Assembly (NCBI RefSeq): GCF_022870905.1
Contig: NZ_CP091510.1
Coordinates: 372,001-436,000 of the forward strand
Length of the DNA: 64,000 nucleotides
Direction of reading: 5' to 3'
Source of the DNA: Neisseria arctica
Lineage (GTDB): Bacteria; Pseudomonadota; Gammaproteobacteria; Burkholderiales; Neisseriaceae
Of this stretch, positions 1-9,468 are shown in pieces. Under the pieces are notes generated by a model. It saw nothing but the letters and a program-made list of their open reading frames with translations. It was not told the origin of the DNA and made no database searches. Within the stretch, counting starts at the first letter, position 1. The number at the start of each line of letters is the position of its first letter. The position numbers and the translations under genes are program-made.

Positions 1-88
1 AAGATATTTGTCAAGACCGTGTTACATATTTGATACATTTTTTCAAAAATATAAAAATATTTACATTTGAAATTTATATAAAAATCAG

Positions 89-110
89 TACTATAATTTA
101 AATTATAGTA
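89..110. promoter_or_regulatory. 22 bp perfect palindrome upstream of beta-helix gene
   Basis: The sequence from TACTATAATT to AATTATAGTA reads the same on both strands over 22 bases. It lies in very AT-rich DNA about 30 bases upstream of a TATAAT box and 75 bases upstream of the start codon. This position suits an operator for a dimeric regulator, but no regulator is identified and AT-rich palindromes can arise by chance. Confidence 0.35.
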
Positions 111-117
111 ACAAAAG

Positions 118-146
118 TAATGATAATTAAAATTACATTATATAAT
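118..146 (+). promoter_or_regulatory. Possible sigma-70 promoter of the beta-helix gene
   Basis: A perfect TATAAT -10 box lies at 141-146. The hexamer 17 bases upstream (118-123, TAATGA) is a poor -35, so the promoter may depend on an activator. Predicted transcription would start near 153, giving a leader of about 30 bases. Confidence 0.4.
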
Positions 147-183
147 CCACACTCCTAACACATTAGAGATCGTGGAGTTTGTA

Positions 184-3100
184 ATGGCTAACAACATTAA
201 TATTATTCGTCAGCAGTCTCCGGAAAACGCGCTTAATAATTCGGAGATGCTTCAAGAGAACCTGCCGATTGATGATGCAGGTAATGAAATTTTGGGTGTT
301 GAAAAAGTTGGATTTGCGGATAAAGAATCCATTGTGTTGGGGAATTTATCTGTAGAGGAAAAAACATATCAACAATCTTCTGCTTCTTATCCGAAAACAG
401 TTTTTACAAATCAGGATGTTATTGTAAATGTTGAAGATGCACCTCAGGTGAAAACACAATTGGCGGAAGAAGTGGTGAAAACCTCAGGTGCTGTAGCTTC
501 ATCAGGCTTGAAACCAATGCATTTGTTATTCGGTTTGCTGGGGGCGTCTGCCGTTGGTGCTGCAGCTGGAGGTGGTAGCGGAGGAGGTTCTGAATCTGGT
601 TCGGCTAAACAAGATAAGACGGTAGAAACTACAGTAGTCGAAGCGAAAAAAAATACCAATATTTCTTCTTCGGCAACATCTATTACTTTATCACCTGTTA
701 AGAGCGTATCGGCAGATGAGCAGGTTTTAGCTGTTAACGCTAAAGATGTAGAAAAAAATGTATCTGAGTCGGTATTGGTAGATAAAGCCAAAGCAGAGGC
801 AGCCTCTAGTTCGCTTGAGGCTGAGAAATCTCCTGCTCCGCAGAATAATGCTGCCAAACCTGTGGTTAATGAAACTGTGGAGAAATCTGTTGGTGAGCAG
901 CAGGAAGTAGTTGTTTCTAAGGTTGCCCAATCCTCTGTTGGCGTTACTCAAAATAAGGAAATTCCAACGTCTACTTTATCACCTGTTAAGAGTGCATCTG
1001 CAGGTGAACAGGTTTTAGCTGTTAACACTAAAAATGTAGAAAAAAATATATCTGAGCCGGTATTGGTAGAAAAAGCTAAAGTAGAGGCAGTTTCCAGTTC
1101 ACTTGAGGCTGAGAAATCTCCTGCTTTGCAGAATAATGCTGCCCAACCCGCTGTCGAAACTATTCAAAACCAACCGTTACCGGTAGAGAGTAAAACAACA
1201 GAAATCGTAAAAGAAAATGTTGCGGCTAATGAGGCCGTAGCGATTGACGCAAAACCCCTCCAAACAACTACTCCGATGCCTGTTGAATTTGCGAATCTCA
1301 AAACAGATACCGCGTCAGTTGGTTCAGAAAATTTAGTGACTGCTAAAGATGTATCGTTACAAACATCCGGTAATAATATTTCAGACGGCCTTGCTACCAT
1401 AGAGAAAACTGATACGGCAGTATTTGGGGTTATTGGCGGCTACAAAGTGTATACGCATACTTCGTATGGAAAATACGTGGATGCCCGTGATTTCGGTAGT
1501 GACCCCAGTGGCAAACAAGACAGCTATGCCGCAATTAAAGCTGCATTAGCTGCTGCACACCAAGTCGGGGCCGGTGTATATCTGCATGGAAAACTGTATA
1601 TTTCCGAGCAGTTGGTAATTGATAAAAATACCAGCGGAGTTACCTCGCTGTTTGGTGACGGCATGGGTAAAACGGTTATTTCTTTTGATAAAGCCCAAGT
1701 AGGTGTATTTAATCCCAATAGTAACGATACCGAGATTCGTAAAGATGCGGGTATTTTGATTGATGGGCAAAACGGTAAAACAATAGCCGATTTATCGGTG
1801 CAATACACCAATAAAGATTTCTACCGCCCAGGGGAAAGCTATTTTGGCAAAGTATGCGGGATATTAGTTAATGATGCCAGCAATACGCTGATCAGTAAGG
1901 TAGAGGTTTCGGGCGCCAACCGTGCCGGCATTATGTTCTCATCTACGGCGGCATTAACTGTTGATCCAAGCGGCAAAGGGAAAACTTATAAAGCCCGTTT
2001 GATTCATGATGAAATTTCGGAAGATTATCCGAATTTGCCTGTAGGTGAAAATAACCGTCTGGTTGACAGCTATCTGCACCATAACCGTGTAGCGGGTGCG
2101 GGTGTGGCCTATCAAAAAGACTTTATCGCAGAGGGAAATACATTCTCTTGGAACGGCCACGAAGCCGATGGTGGTACGGGTTACGGTATTATGGCTATGG
2201 CAGGCAGCTATAATTTCGGAGTAACTTTTACCAAGAACACCACCGACCACAACTACCGTAAAGGTTTGGATGTACACGACGGTAACGATATCGTGATTAC
2301 GGACAACGTTGCCATTGGCGACCGTTTATATGGTATTGCCGTATATAACCGCCAATTTACCATGAATAATGTAAAAATCAGTGGTAATGTGATTGAGCAA
2401 GATCCTAATTTCCGTTTGGAAGCGGATGATAATCTCCAATACAAAAACAGCTACCATACTTATTCAGGTATTCAAATACAAACCAATACCCAGTTGAAAA
2501 ACCTGCACAGCGATCCTAACGGTTATTTTGAAATCAGTAACAATACGATTAAGAACCTGACCTTATATAAGGATGCCGTTCAAACCTATGCGATCGAATT
2601 CCGTAACCATGAGCAGGCTATGGATTACACTTTGAATATTAAAGATAACCATATCAGTGGAGAATCTACTAAATATCTGATTGGTATCATTAATAATACC
2701 AAAGACTATATTACCCAGACCAACGGCCCAGGCTCCGGCAATATCAATATTACCGGTAATATTGCCAGTATTGGTGAAATCGCTCAGACTACTATGCCGA
2801 TTTTTATCAATGAGCATAATACGGATGGTAATTTACGCGGTGCGGTAACGATTCAGGACAACTATATTACCGTTCGTGAAAAATCTAATGGAGCGGTAGA
2901 GGGTATCCAGGTAATCGGCAATGCCACACAGTACAATATTATTGATAATGTATTTGAACTGCATGGTGTGATAAATCATTCGATTATCAGTATCCACGGT
3001 CATCGCGGAGAGGTGCAACCGGAACTGAATGTAACTGGAAATCTGGTATTTACCGATTACAATCAGCTTTCCAACCAATGGATTGAATCGGTGCGCGCAA

Positions 3101-3552
3101 CCGTGAATGCTTCCGACAACAAACATAACGATGCAGAAGCTTTGGCAGAGAAATTGGCTGCAAAAAACCAAACGACATCAGAAGAAAACGTTGTAGAGGT
3201 AGCTGATGAATCTATTGGAGAAGATATTATCAGCGGACCGTTATCGGTAACAGAAACCGCCAATACACAGCTTTTCGATATTGGAAGTGATTCGGTTGGC
3301 GATAATGATTCCGCACTTACTCAGCCTGCTGCTGGAGTGCTTCCGGATACAGTAATTACCGAAAACGGCAGTACGTTGACTTTATCGGATCTACTAGATA
3401 CAGGTAATACTATCGAATTAGCAAGTCTGCTGCCTTCTGGCAATACTTCTGCTGCCCTACAGCCGGGTACAACAGATGCGGCGTACTTTCCTACTTTGCC
3501 TGTCACGGAAATCAGTTATACGGAAGACATCGGTAATACTGTGATTTTCTAA
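184..3552 (+). CDS. Large right-handed beta-helix protein, probable type I secretion substrate
   Basis: This 1122-residue protein has no classical signal peptide. The N-terminus, ending in an Ala-rich hydrophobic stretch and a Gly/Ser run (about residues 113-140), resembles the prefix of BapA-type adhesins exported by type I systems. Residues about 140-400 are a Val/Ala/Lys/Glu-rich low-complexity linker holding a duplicated unit. From about 427 a pectate-lyase-3/AlgE-like parallel beta-helix begins (KYVDARDFGSDPSG, then many short N/D/G-rich turns) and runs to about 1000. The C-terminus has a LTLSDLLDTG element like the tails of type I substrates. The ATG at 184 is chosen over a GTG at 172 because GGAG at 174-177 sits 6 bases upstream. 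A polysaccharide lyase, epimerase or adhesin role is possible; the true activity is unknown. No secretion genes adjoin it. Confidence 0.75.
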   Translation: MANNINIIRQQSPENALNNSEMLQENLPIDDAGNEILGVEKVGFADKESIVLGNLSVEEKTYQQSSASYPKTVFTNQDVIVNVEDAPQVKTQLAEEVVKTSGAVASSGLKPMHLLFGLLGASAVGAAAGGGSGGGSESGSAKQDKTVETTVVEAKKNTNISSSATSITLSPVKSVSADEQVLAVNAKDVEKNVSESVLVDKAKAEAASSSLEAEKSPAPQNNAAKPVVNETVEKSVGEQQEVVVSKVAQSSVGVTQNKEIPTSTLSPVKSASAGEQVLAVNTKNVEKNISEPVLVEKAKVEAVSSSLEAEKSPALQNNAAQPAVETIQNQPLPVESKTTEIVKENVAANEAVAIDAKPLQTTTPMPVEFANLKTDTASVGSENLVTAKDVSLQTSGNNISDGLATIEKTDTAVFGVIGGYKVYTHTSYGKYVDARDFGSDPSGKQDSYAAIKAALAAAHQVGAGVYLHGKLYISEQLVIDKNTSGVTSLFGDGMGKTVISFDKAQVGVFNPNSNDTEIRKDAGILIDGQNGKTIADLSVQYTNKDFYRPGESYFGKVCGILVNDASNTLISKVEVSGANRAGIMFSSTAALTVDPSGKGKTYKARLIHDEISEDYPNLPVGENNRLVDSYLHHNRVAGAGVAYQKDFIAEGNTFSWNGHEADGGTGYGIMAMAGSYNFGVTFTKNTTDHNYRKGLDVHDGNDIVITDNVAIGDRLYGIAVYNRQFTMNNVKISGNVIEQDPNFRLEADDNLQYKNSYHTYSGIQIQTNTQLKNLHSDPNGYFEISNNTIKNLTLYKDAVQTYAIEFRNHEQAMDYTLNIKDNHISGESTKYLIGIINNTKDYITQTNGPGSGNINITGNIASIGEIAQTTMPIFINEHNTDGNLRGAVTIQDNYITVREKSNGAVEGIQVIGNATQYNIIDNVFELHGVINHSIISIHGHRGEVQPELNVTGNLVFTDYNQLSNQWIESVRATVNASDNKHNDAEALAEKLAAKNQTTSEENVVEVADESIGEDIISGPLSVTETANTQLFDIGSDSVGDNDSALTQPAAGVLPDTVITENGSTLTLSDLLDTGNTIELASLLPSGNTSAALQPGTTDAAYFPTLPVTEISYTEDIGNTVIF
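685..1150 (+). repeat. Two diverged copies of a ~180 bp coding repeat, 288 bp apart
   Basis: The segments beginning ACTTTATCACCTGTTAAGAG at 685 and at 973 are strongly similar for about 180 bases, with a non-repeated spacer between. Both encode the pattern TLSPVKS-(20)-VEKN-SEPVLV-KAK-EA-SSSLEAEKSPA-QNNAA. The copies differ at scattered bases, so the duplication is not recent. It lengthens the linker between the secretion prefix and the beta-helix. Confidence 0.85.
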
Positions 3553-3576
3553 CAAATTAATAAACACATTACGGGA

Positions 3577-3607
3577 GGCCTACTTTAAATAAGTAGGCCG
3601 TTTTTTT
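3577..3607 (+). terminator. Rho-independent terminator of the beta-helix gene
   Basis: GGCCTACTT at 3577-3585 pairs with AAGTAGGCC at 3591-3599, followed by a run of seven T. It lies 25 bases after the stop codon and contains no uptake sequence. Confidence 0.9.
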
Positions 3608-3890
3608 ATGGCGATTAATAGGTTGGCTAATATACTTGTATTCTGGAGTAATCCGTTCTTTATATTTTAGGATAATGATTCTTTGGGAACAGGTGGGCAT
3701 GAATAAAAGGCCGTCTGAAAGTTTGGAAAGTAACTTACGAAGAGACGGGGTTTCCATTAAATCGAACATGTGACTGAGCGGGATCCATAATGCCGGCACT
3801 TAATAGCTTTGCCTTATGTGAGGATATATTATTGATGTAGCCGCTTCCGTTGAATGCAGACGGCAGTCTAATAATACAAAGATAAGCAGG
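3608..3890. other. Intergenic stretch with one uptake sequence
   Basis: The only recognisable element is a single AGGCCGTCTGAAA uptake sequence near 3710. A reverse-strand open frame of 76 codons (3569-3799) overlaps the upstream terminator, encodes the uptake sequence in frame and resembles no known family, so I do not count it as a gene. Confidence 0.6.
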
Positions 3891-3897
3891 CAATAAA

Positions 3898-3929
3898 AAA
3901 CACCCGTCCGGCTTATCCGGCGGGTGTTT
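3898..3929 (-). terminator. Terminator of acnB
   Basis: The arms AAACACCCG(T)CCGG and CCGGCGGGTGTTT form a strong GC-rich hairpin. The A run at 3895-3900 becomes the U tail on the minus strand, about 55 bases past the acnB stop. Confidence 0.85.
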
Positions 3930-3983
3930 GTGGAGTTGTGATAATAGGTTTTTCAGATGGCCTTATTATCACCGTATCAGGTA

Positions 3984-6569
3984 TTAGAGGTTTACTTTCT
4001 CGGCAACTTCATTATAGCTGTCGATTTCGTTGAAGTTCATGTAACGGTAAACTTCCGCACCTTTTTCGTTGATGATGCCGATATTGGCTTGGTATTCCTC
4101 AACGGTCGGGATACGGCCCAGTTTCGAACAGATAGCCGCAAGTTCGGCCGAGGCTAGGTAAACATTGGTATTTTTACCCAAGCGGTTCGGGAAGTTGCGG
4201 GTAGAGGTAGAAACCACGGTAGCACCTTCACGTACTTGTGCTTGGTTACCCATACACAGCGAGCAGCCCGGCATTTCCATGCGCGCACCGCTACGGCCGA
4301 GAATACCGTAATAGCCTTCTTCCGTAAGCTGTTGGGCATCCATTTTGGTAGGAGGAGCAACCCAGAGGCGTACCGGGATATCCGATTTGCCTTCCAACAG
4401 TTTGCCGGCTGCGCGGAAATGGCCGATGTTGGTCATGCACGAACCGATAAATACTTCATCGATAGGTGTGCCGCTTACTTCAGACAGGAATTTCACATCA
4501 TCGGGGTCGTTCGGGCATGCAACGATCGGTTCTTTGATGTCATCCATATTGATTTCGATAACGGCAGCGTATTCCGCGTCTTTATCTGCTTCGAGCAATT
4601 GAGGATCGGCCAGCCATTTCTCCATGGCTTTAATACGGCGCTCCAGAGTGCGCGGATCTTTGTAGCCGTCGGCAATCATGTTTTTCATCAACACGATATT
4701 AGATTTCATATACTCGATAACCGGCTCTTTATTTAGTTTTACGGTACAGCCGGCAGCAGAACGTTCGGCAGAGGCATCCGATAATTCAAAAGCCTGTTCT
4801 ACTTTCAAATCCGGCAGACCCTCAATTTCGAGAATACGGCCAGAGAAAATATTTTTCTTACCGGCTTTGGCTACGGTTAGCAAGCCTGCTTTGATGGCAT
4901 ATAGAGGAATAGCGTTTACCAAGTCGCGCAGGGTAACACCCGGCTGCAGTTTGCCGCTAAAGCGTACCAATACCGATTCCGGCATGTCTAGAGGCATTAC
5001 ACCCGTGGCCGCTGCAAATGCTACCAAACCTGAGCCGGCAGGGAATGAAATACCCAGCGGGAAGCGGGTATGTGAGTCACCGCCGGTACCTACGGTATCC
5101 GGTAACAGCAGACGGTTAAGCCATGAATGGATTACACCGTCGCCCGGGCGCAGAGAAACACCGCCGCGGGTGGAGATAAATTCCGGCAGCTCTTTATGGG
5201 TTTTCACGTCTACCGGTTTGGGATAGGCGGCAGTGTGGCAGAACGACTGCATTACCAAATCGGCCGAGAAGCCCAAACAGGCCAAATCTTTCAATTCGTC
5301 GCGGGTCATCGGGCCAGTAGTATCTTGCGAGCCTACTGTGGTCATCTTCGGTTCGCAGTAAGTGCCGGGCCGTACGCCTTGACCTTCAGGCAGTCCACAG
5401 GCGCGGCCAACCATTTTTTGTGCTAAAGAGAAACCGGTAGTGCTTGAGGCAGGAACTTGCGGCAGACGGAATACGGTTGAAGGCGGCAGCCCCAATACTT
5501 CGCGTGCTTTGGTAGTCAGTCCACGACCAATAATCAGGTTGATACGACCGCCTGCCTGTACTTCATCCAGTAAAACTTGCGATTTCAGTTCGAATTCGGC
5601 AACGGTTTCGCCGTCTTTCACAATCTTACCTTCGTAAGGCAGAATGTCGACAACATCGCCCATATTGAGTTTGGATACGTCTACCTCGATCGGCAGTGCG
5701 CCTGAATCTTCTTGGGTATTGAAGAAAATCGGTGCGATTTTACCGCCTAAGCATACGCCGCCGAAGCGTTTGTTCGGAACATAGGGAATATCGTGGCCTG
5801 TGTGCCAGATTACCGAGTTGGTAGCCGATTTGCGTGAGGAGCCTGTGCCGACTACATCGCCTACATAGGCCACAGGATTACCTTTGGCTTTTAATTCTTC
5901 GAGCAGTTTGATGGGGCCGATTTCACCCGATTTGTCGGGATCAATACCCGGGCGTGGGTTTTTAAGCATGGCCAGTGCATGCAGCGGGATATCGGGACGG
6001 CTCCACGCATCGGGTGCCGGAGAGAGATCGTCGGTATTGGTTTCGCCGTCTACTTTGAATACGGTAACGGTGATTTTTTCAGGTACTTTTTCACGAGAGG
6101 TAAACCATTCGGCATTAGCCCATGATTCCAACACGGCTTTGGCATGGGCGTTGCCTTTTTCAGCTTTTTCCTGCACGTCGTGGAATGAATCGAACATCAG
6201 CAGGGTATGCTTCAAACCTTCTGCTGCAATCGGTGCCAGTTTTTCGTTGTCCAGTAGTTCGATCAGCGGGTAGATGTTGTAGCCGCCGAGCATGGTTCCC
6301 AAAAGTTTAGTAGCGTATTCAGGAGAAACCAACGGACTGGTGGCACTGCCTTCTGCAATGGCGGCCAAGAAAGAGGCTTTGACTTTAGATGCATCGTCTA
6401 CACCGGGAGGAATGCGATTGGCCAGTAAGTCGACCAAAAATTCGCCTTCGCCTTCGGGCGGGTTTTTTAACAACTCAACCAAATCAGCAGTTTGCTGTGC
6501 GGTGAGGGGAAGGGCGGGGATACCCATTGCTTCGCGTTCTGCGGCAGCTTTACGATAGGCTTCTAACAT
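3984..6569 (-). CDS. acnB: Aconitate hydratase B
   Basis: This 861-residue enzyme interconverts citrate and isocitrate in the TCA cycle and in the AcnB family can also hydrate 2-methyl-cis-aconitate. The AcnB order is visible: an N-terminal HEAT-like domain, a swivel domain ([20 protein letters not shown]), then the 4Fe-4S core. The cluster cysteines fall at residues 710 (GSCMTN) and 769/772 (GCSLCMGN), the same numbers as in E. coli AcnB. The frame extends 16 codons upstream, but the ATG at 6569 starts the canonical MLEAYRK and has AAGGAACGAAGAG before it. It is transcribed alone, ending at its own hairpin. Confidence 0.97.
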   Translation of the reverse strand: MLEAYRKAAAEREAMGIPALPLTAQQTADLVELLKNPPEGEGEFLVDLLANRIPPGVDDASKVKASFLAAIAEGSATSPLVSPEYATKLLGTMLGGYNIYPLIELLDNEKLAPIAAEGLKHTLLMFDSFHDVQEKAEKGNAHAKAVLESWANAEWFTSREKVPEKITVTVFKVDGETNTDDLSPAPDAWSRPDIPLHALAMLKNPRPGIDPDKSGEIGPIKLLEELKAKGNPVAYVGDVVGTGSSRKSATNSVIWHTGHDIPYVPNKRFGGVCLGGKIAPIFFNTQEDSGALPIEVDVSKLNMGDVVDILPYEGKIVKDGETVAEFELKSQVLLDEVQAGGRINLIIGRGLTTKAREVLGLPPSTVFRLPQVPASSTTGFSLAQKMVGRACGLPEGQGVRPGTYCEPKMTTVGSQDTTGPMTRDELKDLACLGFSADLVMQSFCHTAAYPKPVDVKTHKELPEFISTRGGVSLRPGDGVIHSWLNRLLLPDTVGTGGDSHTRFPLGISFPAGSGLVAFAAATGVMPLDMPESVLVRFSGKLQPGVTLRDLVNAIPLYAIKAGLLTVAKAGKKNIFSGRILEIEGLPDLKVEQAFELSDASAERSAAGCTVKLNKEPVIEYMKSNIVLMKNMIADGYKDPRTLERRIKAMEKWLADPQLLEADKDAEYAAVIEINMDDIKEPIVACPNDPDDVKFLSEVSGTPIDEVFIGSCMTNIGHFRAAGKLLEGKSDIPVRLWVAPPTKMDAQQLTEEGYYGILGRSGARMEMPGCSLCMGNQAQVREGATVVSTSTRNFPNRLGKNTNVYLASAELAAICSKLGRIPTVEEYQANIGIINEKGAEVYRYMNFNEIDSYNEVAEKVNL

Positions 6570-6781
6570 CTCTTCGTTCCTTTTTTGTGCAGTTTTTCTT
6601 CTGGTGGGGATACGCATATTGTAGTATGCAGTAGCATTCCAATCATAAACTAATTCGTTATAAATAGGAATACTTTACAAGGTAGGAATGAGGGATAGCT
6701 AAAATGATTCGTTTGGTTTGTGGCCGGCGTAAGGTCGGGGGGATATTTAAGTTTCGGTAGTGTGTTTCTCTAAATAGGGAA

Positions 6782-6809
6782 GGCCGTCTGAAATGATATT
6801 CAGACGGCC
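6782..6809 (-). terminator. Paired uptake sequences forming a terminator
   Basis: GGCCGTCTGAA and TTCAGACGGCC face each other across a short loop just downstream of the M48 protease gene. Such inverted uptake sequences serve as terminators in Neisseria. Confidence 0.75.
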
Positions 6810-6835
6810 GGATAATGGTAGCTGGCTAAGAGTCA

Positions 6836-7639
6836 TCAGCGGCGGTTTTGCTGGTAAATCGGCATAACTTCCGGAAGCATCTTGCGGATAGAGGCAATAC
6901 GCGCATTATTGGTGGGGTGGGTGGAAAGCAACGCATTCAGTGTCGTGTTATTGTTTTGGATTTTGTTCATTTTTTCCCAAACCGTAACTGCGGCAGCGGG
7001 GTTGTAGCCGGCTTGTGCCATCAGGCGTAGGCCGCCTGCATCGGCGTCGCTTTCCTGATTACGCGAAAAAGGCATATTAAGACCCAGCTCGCCAAGCAGG
7101 CCGGTAGAAAAGTTGGCTGCATCGGTACTGATGCCGGTTTTGGCACTCAAAACACTGCTGCCGATATCGGCGGCTAAGCCCGTGAGGACTTGTTGGCCGA
7201 CTGCTTTTTTGCTGTGCTCGTGTAAGGCATGGGTCATTTCATGGCCGATTACAGCAGCGATCTCATCATCGGTCAGATTGAGCTTGTCGACCATGCCGGT
7301 ATACATGGCCATTTTTCCACCGGGCATGGCCCAAGCGTTGGGTTGGTCTGATTTGATTACGCTCATCTGCCATGCAAACGGAATGCCCGTGGTATTAGCC
7401 CGCTCCGCATAAGGCTTCATACGGTTGAATACGGCATGAATGCGGCGGGAGGTTTGGGAGGTCGTATCCAACAAATCTTTCGAGCGCGCTTGGGTGATGA
7501 CTTTATTGTAACCTTGGGCGGCACTCGCATTTAAAGTGGCGGTGTCATAACCCGCCATATCGGCAACGGCGGTACAGCCGCTAACGGCTAATATTGCAGC
7601 GGTGGTCATTGCAGTAAACTGTACAATTTTGTTTTTCAT
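6836..7639 (-). CDS. M48-family metallopeptidase lipoprotein
   Basis: This 267-residue protein starts with a lipoprotein signal peptide (lipobox AVSGC, lipidated Cys22). It carries the zinc protease motif HEMTH at 133-137 and a likely third zinc ligand, Glu196, in NQESDADAGG. The family includes LoiP/YcaL and BepA-like proteases that check outer-membrane proteins in the periplasm. It lacks the TPR domain of BepA, so it is closer to the short LoiP type. The start has GGGAGAAATC before the ATG. The SIMPL gene lies 84 bases upstream on the same strand, and both products act in the envelope. Confidence 0.9.
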   Translation of the reverse strand: MKNKIVQFTAMTTAAILAVSGCTAVADMAGYDTATLNASAAQGYNKVITQARSKDLLDTTSQTSRRIHAVFNRMKPYAERANTTGIPFAWQMSVIKSDQPNAWAMPGGKMAMYTGMVDKLNLTDDEIAAVIGHEMTHALHEHSKKAVGQQVLTGLAADIGSSVLSAKTGISTDAANFSTGLLGELGLNMPFSRNQESDADAGGLRLMAQAGYNPAAAVTVWEKMNKIQNNNTTLNALLSTHPTNNARIASIRKMLPEVMPIYQQNRR

Positions 7640-7723
7640 GATTTCTCCCGATTTATTGCGGCGTGATATGCCAAAAGGGCGTATATGTCCCTTTCGGCAA
7701 GTTGTTTTATTACAGTGGCGGGT

Positions 7724-8431
7724 TTACATTTGAATCGTGCCGTTTACGGTAATACTGATGTCTTCGGTACCGGGGTTGGGAGCTTCGGCTATTTCTCCTG
7801 CACTATCTGACATTTTCATAGTACGCATGGCGGCAACGGGAGCGGCATATTCCAAGGGTTGGTTACCGATTTGGCCTAAGTTGAGGCGTACAATTTTATA
7901 GCCTGAAAATCCGAGGGTGCGGCTTAGTGTATCGGCACGGTTTTTAAAGCGGTTGAGAGCGGCTTTGCTGACTTCATCTATCACTTCTTCGCGTTTTTTG
8001 TCGGATATGCTAAATGATGTGTCGTTTAGCGAGGCTTCGTTTTGTGCTTCGGCAATCAGGCGGTTTAAGGCGGTGAAATCTTTGCTCTCTACTTTAATTT
8101 GCGCGCTTTCCTGCCAGCCGATTTGGGTTTGCTTGCCGTTTTTGTATTGGTAGCGGGGATAGGCATTGCGGTTTAACAGTTCGTTCTTGAATGCGCGGTT
8201 GCTTTCGAGACGGCGGTTCAGCGAATTGTATTTTTGTACAAATGCGCGGTTGACTGCAGCACGGTCTGCACCTTCTTCATTAATAGTCAGGCGGATGGTC
8301 ATGATGTCTCGTGGAACTTCAATGCTGGCGCTTTCCGAAAATTCAACGATATTATAATTCAGGGTTTCAGCCTGCGCGGGTAGGGCAGCGGCTGCAGCCA
8401 GCATACCGAGTGCCAATGGTTTATTCAGCAT
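7724..8431 (-). CDS. SIMPL (DUF541) domain periplasmic protein
   Basis: This 235-residue protein has a signal peptide with cleavage likely after LPAQA (about residue 21). The rest matches the SIMPL/DUF541 family of periplasmic proteins such as E. coli YggE, which is linked to oxidative-stress tolerance. The typical opening of the domain, a strand with repeated acidic and hydrophobic residues (ESASIEVPRDIMTIRLTI), and the C-terminal ISITVNGTIQM strand are both present. The ribosome site AGGAAAAACAC precedes the ATG. The biochemical function of the family is unsettled. Confidence 0.85.
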   Translation of the reverse strand: MLNKPLALGMLAAAAALPAQAETLNYNIVEFSESASIEVPRDIMTIRLTINEEGADRAAVNRAFVQKYNSLNRRLESNRAFKNELLNRNAYPRYQYKNGKQTQIGWQESAQIKVESKDFTALNRLIAEAQNEASLNDTSFSISDKKREEVIDEVSKAALNRFKNRADTLSRTLGFSGYKIVRLNLGQIGNQPLEYAAPVAAMRTMKMSDSAGEIAEAPNPGTEDISITVNGTIQM

Positions 8432-8560
8432 GTGTTTTTCCTAGGTATTAGGGTTGAGAGAATAATTTAACATACTGTTTTGTAGTCGGGTTGATAAGAT
8501 ATGTGAAACATTGTTTGCATCCGAAGCGATGCAGTAAAACACGGTTTGTATATGATAGTA

Positions 8561-8606
8561 ATGAATCATGCCGTCTGAAAATAATATTTCAGACGGCATG
8601 ATTCAT
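8561..8606 (-). terminator. 22 bp-stem hairpin built on paired AT-type uptake sequences
   Basis: ATGAATC-ATGCCGTCTGAAA and its exact complement form a 22 bp stem around a loop of about two bases. It lies just downstream of rsmE. The stem extends beyond the uptake word into flanking sequence, so the whole element is paired. Confidence 0.75.
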
Positions 8607-8653
8607 AAATGGTATGTGTGGTGAGAGTTAACACAGGAGGAGGGGCATCTGGG

Positions 8654-9379
8654 TTATATGAAATCACCCCATAGGGTCTGCATGGCGGCAATGGCGGCCA
8701 GAGATGCGGTTTCGGTGCGTAATACACGCGGGCCTAAGGTAACGGATTGGAATCCTGCGGTAAATGCTGCCTCTTCTTCGGCTTCGCTCCAGCCGCCTTC
8801 GGGGCCGACCATAAAAGTTAGGGATTGGGGGGCGGTAGCAGAATCCGCAAGGCTGAGGGCACGGTTCAAGCTCATCAGCAGGCGGACATCAGCAGGTGGC
8901 AGCTGTGCCAATGCCTCACGGTAGGAAACCAGCGGTAATACGGGGGGAATGATATTGCGGCCGCTTTGCTCGCAAGCGGCGATAACGATTTCCTGCCAGC
9001 GTGCGACACGTTTGTCGGCGCGTTCACCCGAAAGCCGGACAATACTGCGTTCGCTGATAACAGGCCGGATTTCGGTAACGCCCAGCTCGACACTTTTTTG
9101 CAGGGTGAAATCCATGCGCTCGCCGCTGGATACGGCTTGAATCAGCGTGATTTTTAGGGGTGATTCGTTATCCGGTGTTTCACGGTTCAGAATTTCGGCA
9201 TGTGCGCGTCGTTTTTCAAGTAAAGTAAGGCGGGTGGGATAGCTATGGCCGTTGCCGTTGAATAGGGTAATCATTTCGCCTGCCTTAACCCGCAGAACAT
9301 GCAGGTGGCGGACAACGGTATCGGGTAGTTCCAACACTTGGGCGGGATTTAATTCTGCGGGAACGTAAAAACGTGGCAT
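8654..9379 (-). CDS. rsmE: 16S rRNA (uracil-1498-N3)-methyltransferase
   Basis: This 241-residue SPOUT-class enzyme methylates U1498 in the decoding region of 16S rRNA. The N-terminus (PRFYVP, then VVRHLHVLRVKAGE) is the PUA-like RNA-binding part. The C-terminal knot holds the SAM motifs MVGPEGGWS and LGPRVLRTETAS. The frame can be extended to 9442, but the ATG at 9379 gives the usual MPRFYVP start. It is divergent from the inositol-monophosphatase gene with 89 bases between. Confidence 0.95.
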   Translation of the reverse strand: MPRFYVPAELNPAQVLELPDTVVRHLHVLRVKAGEMITLFNGNGHSYPTRLTLLEKRRAHAEILNRETPDNESPLKITLIQAVSSGERMDFTLQKSVELGVTEIRPVISERSIVRLSGERADKRVARWQEIVIAACEQSGRNIIPPVLPLVSYREALAQLPPADVRLLMSLNRALSLADSATAPQSLTFMVGPEGGWSEAEEEAAFTAGFQSVTLGPRVLRTETASLAAIAAMQTLWGDFI

Positions 9380-9468
9380 AAAGGCAGGGTGTATATTGGT
9401 TGTTAAAATGGTAATATTGACTTCTATCCGCACAAATATCAAGTATTAGTAGTTAAGGACGAACCACA

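Noticed and set aside
3569..3799. Reverse-strand frame of 76 codons after the beta-helix gene
   Set aside because: It overlaps the terminator, includes an uptake sequence in frame and matches no family.
8561..8606. Long inverted repeat considered as an insertion-sequence end or MITE
   Set aside because: Its core is a pair of uptake sequences and it sits at a gene end like the others; no transposase or target duplication is seen.
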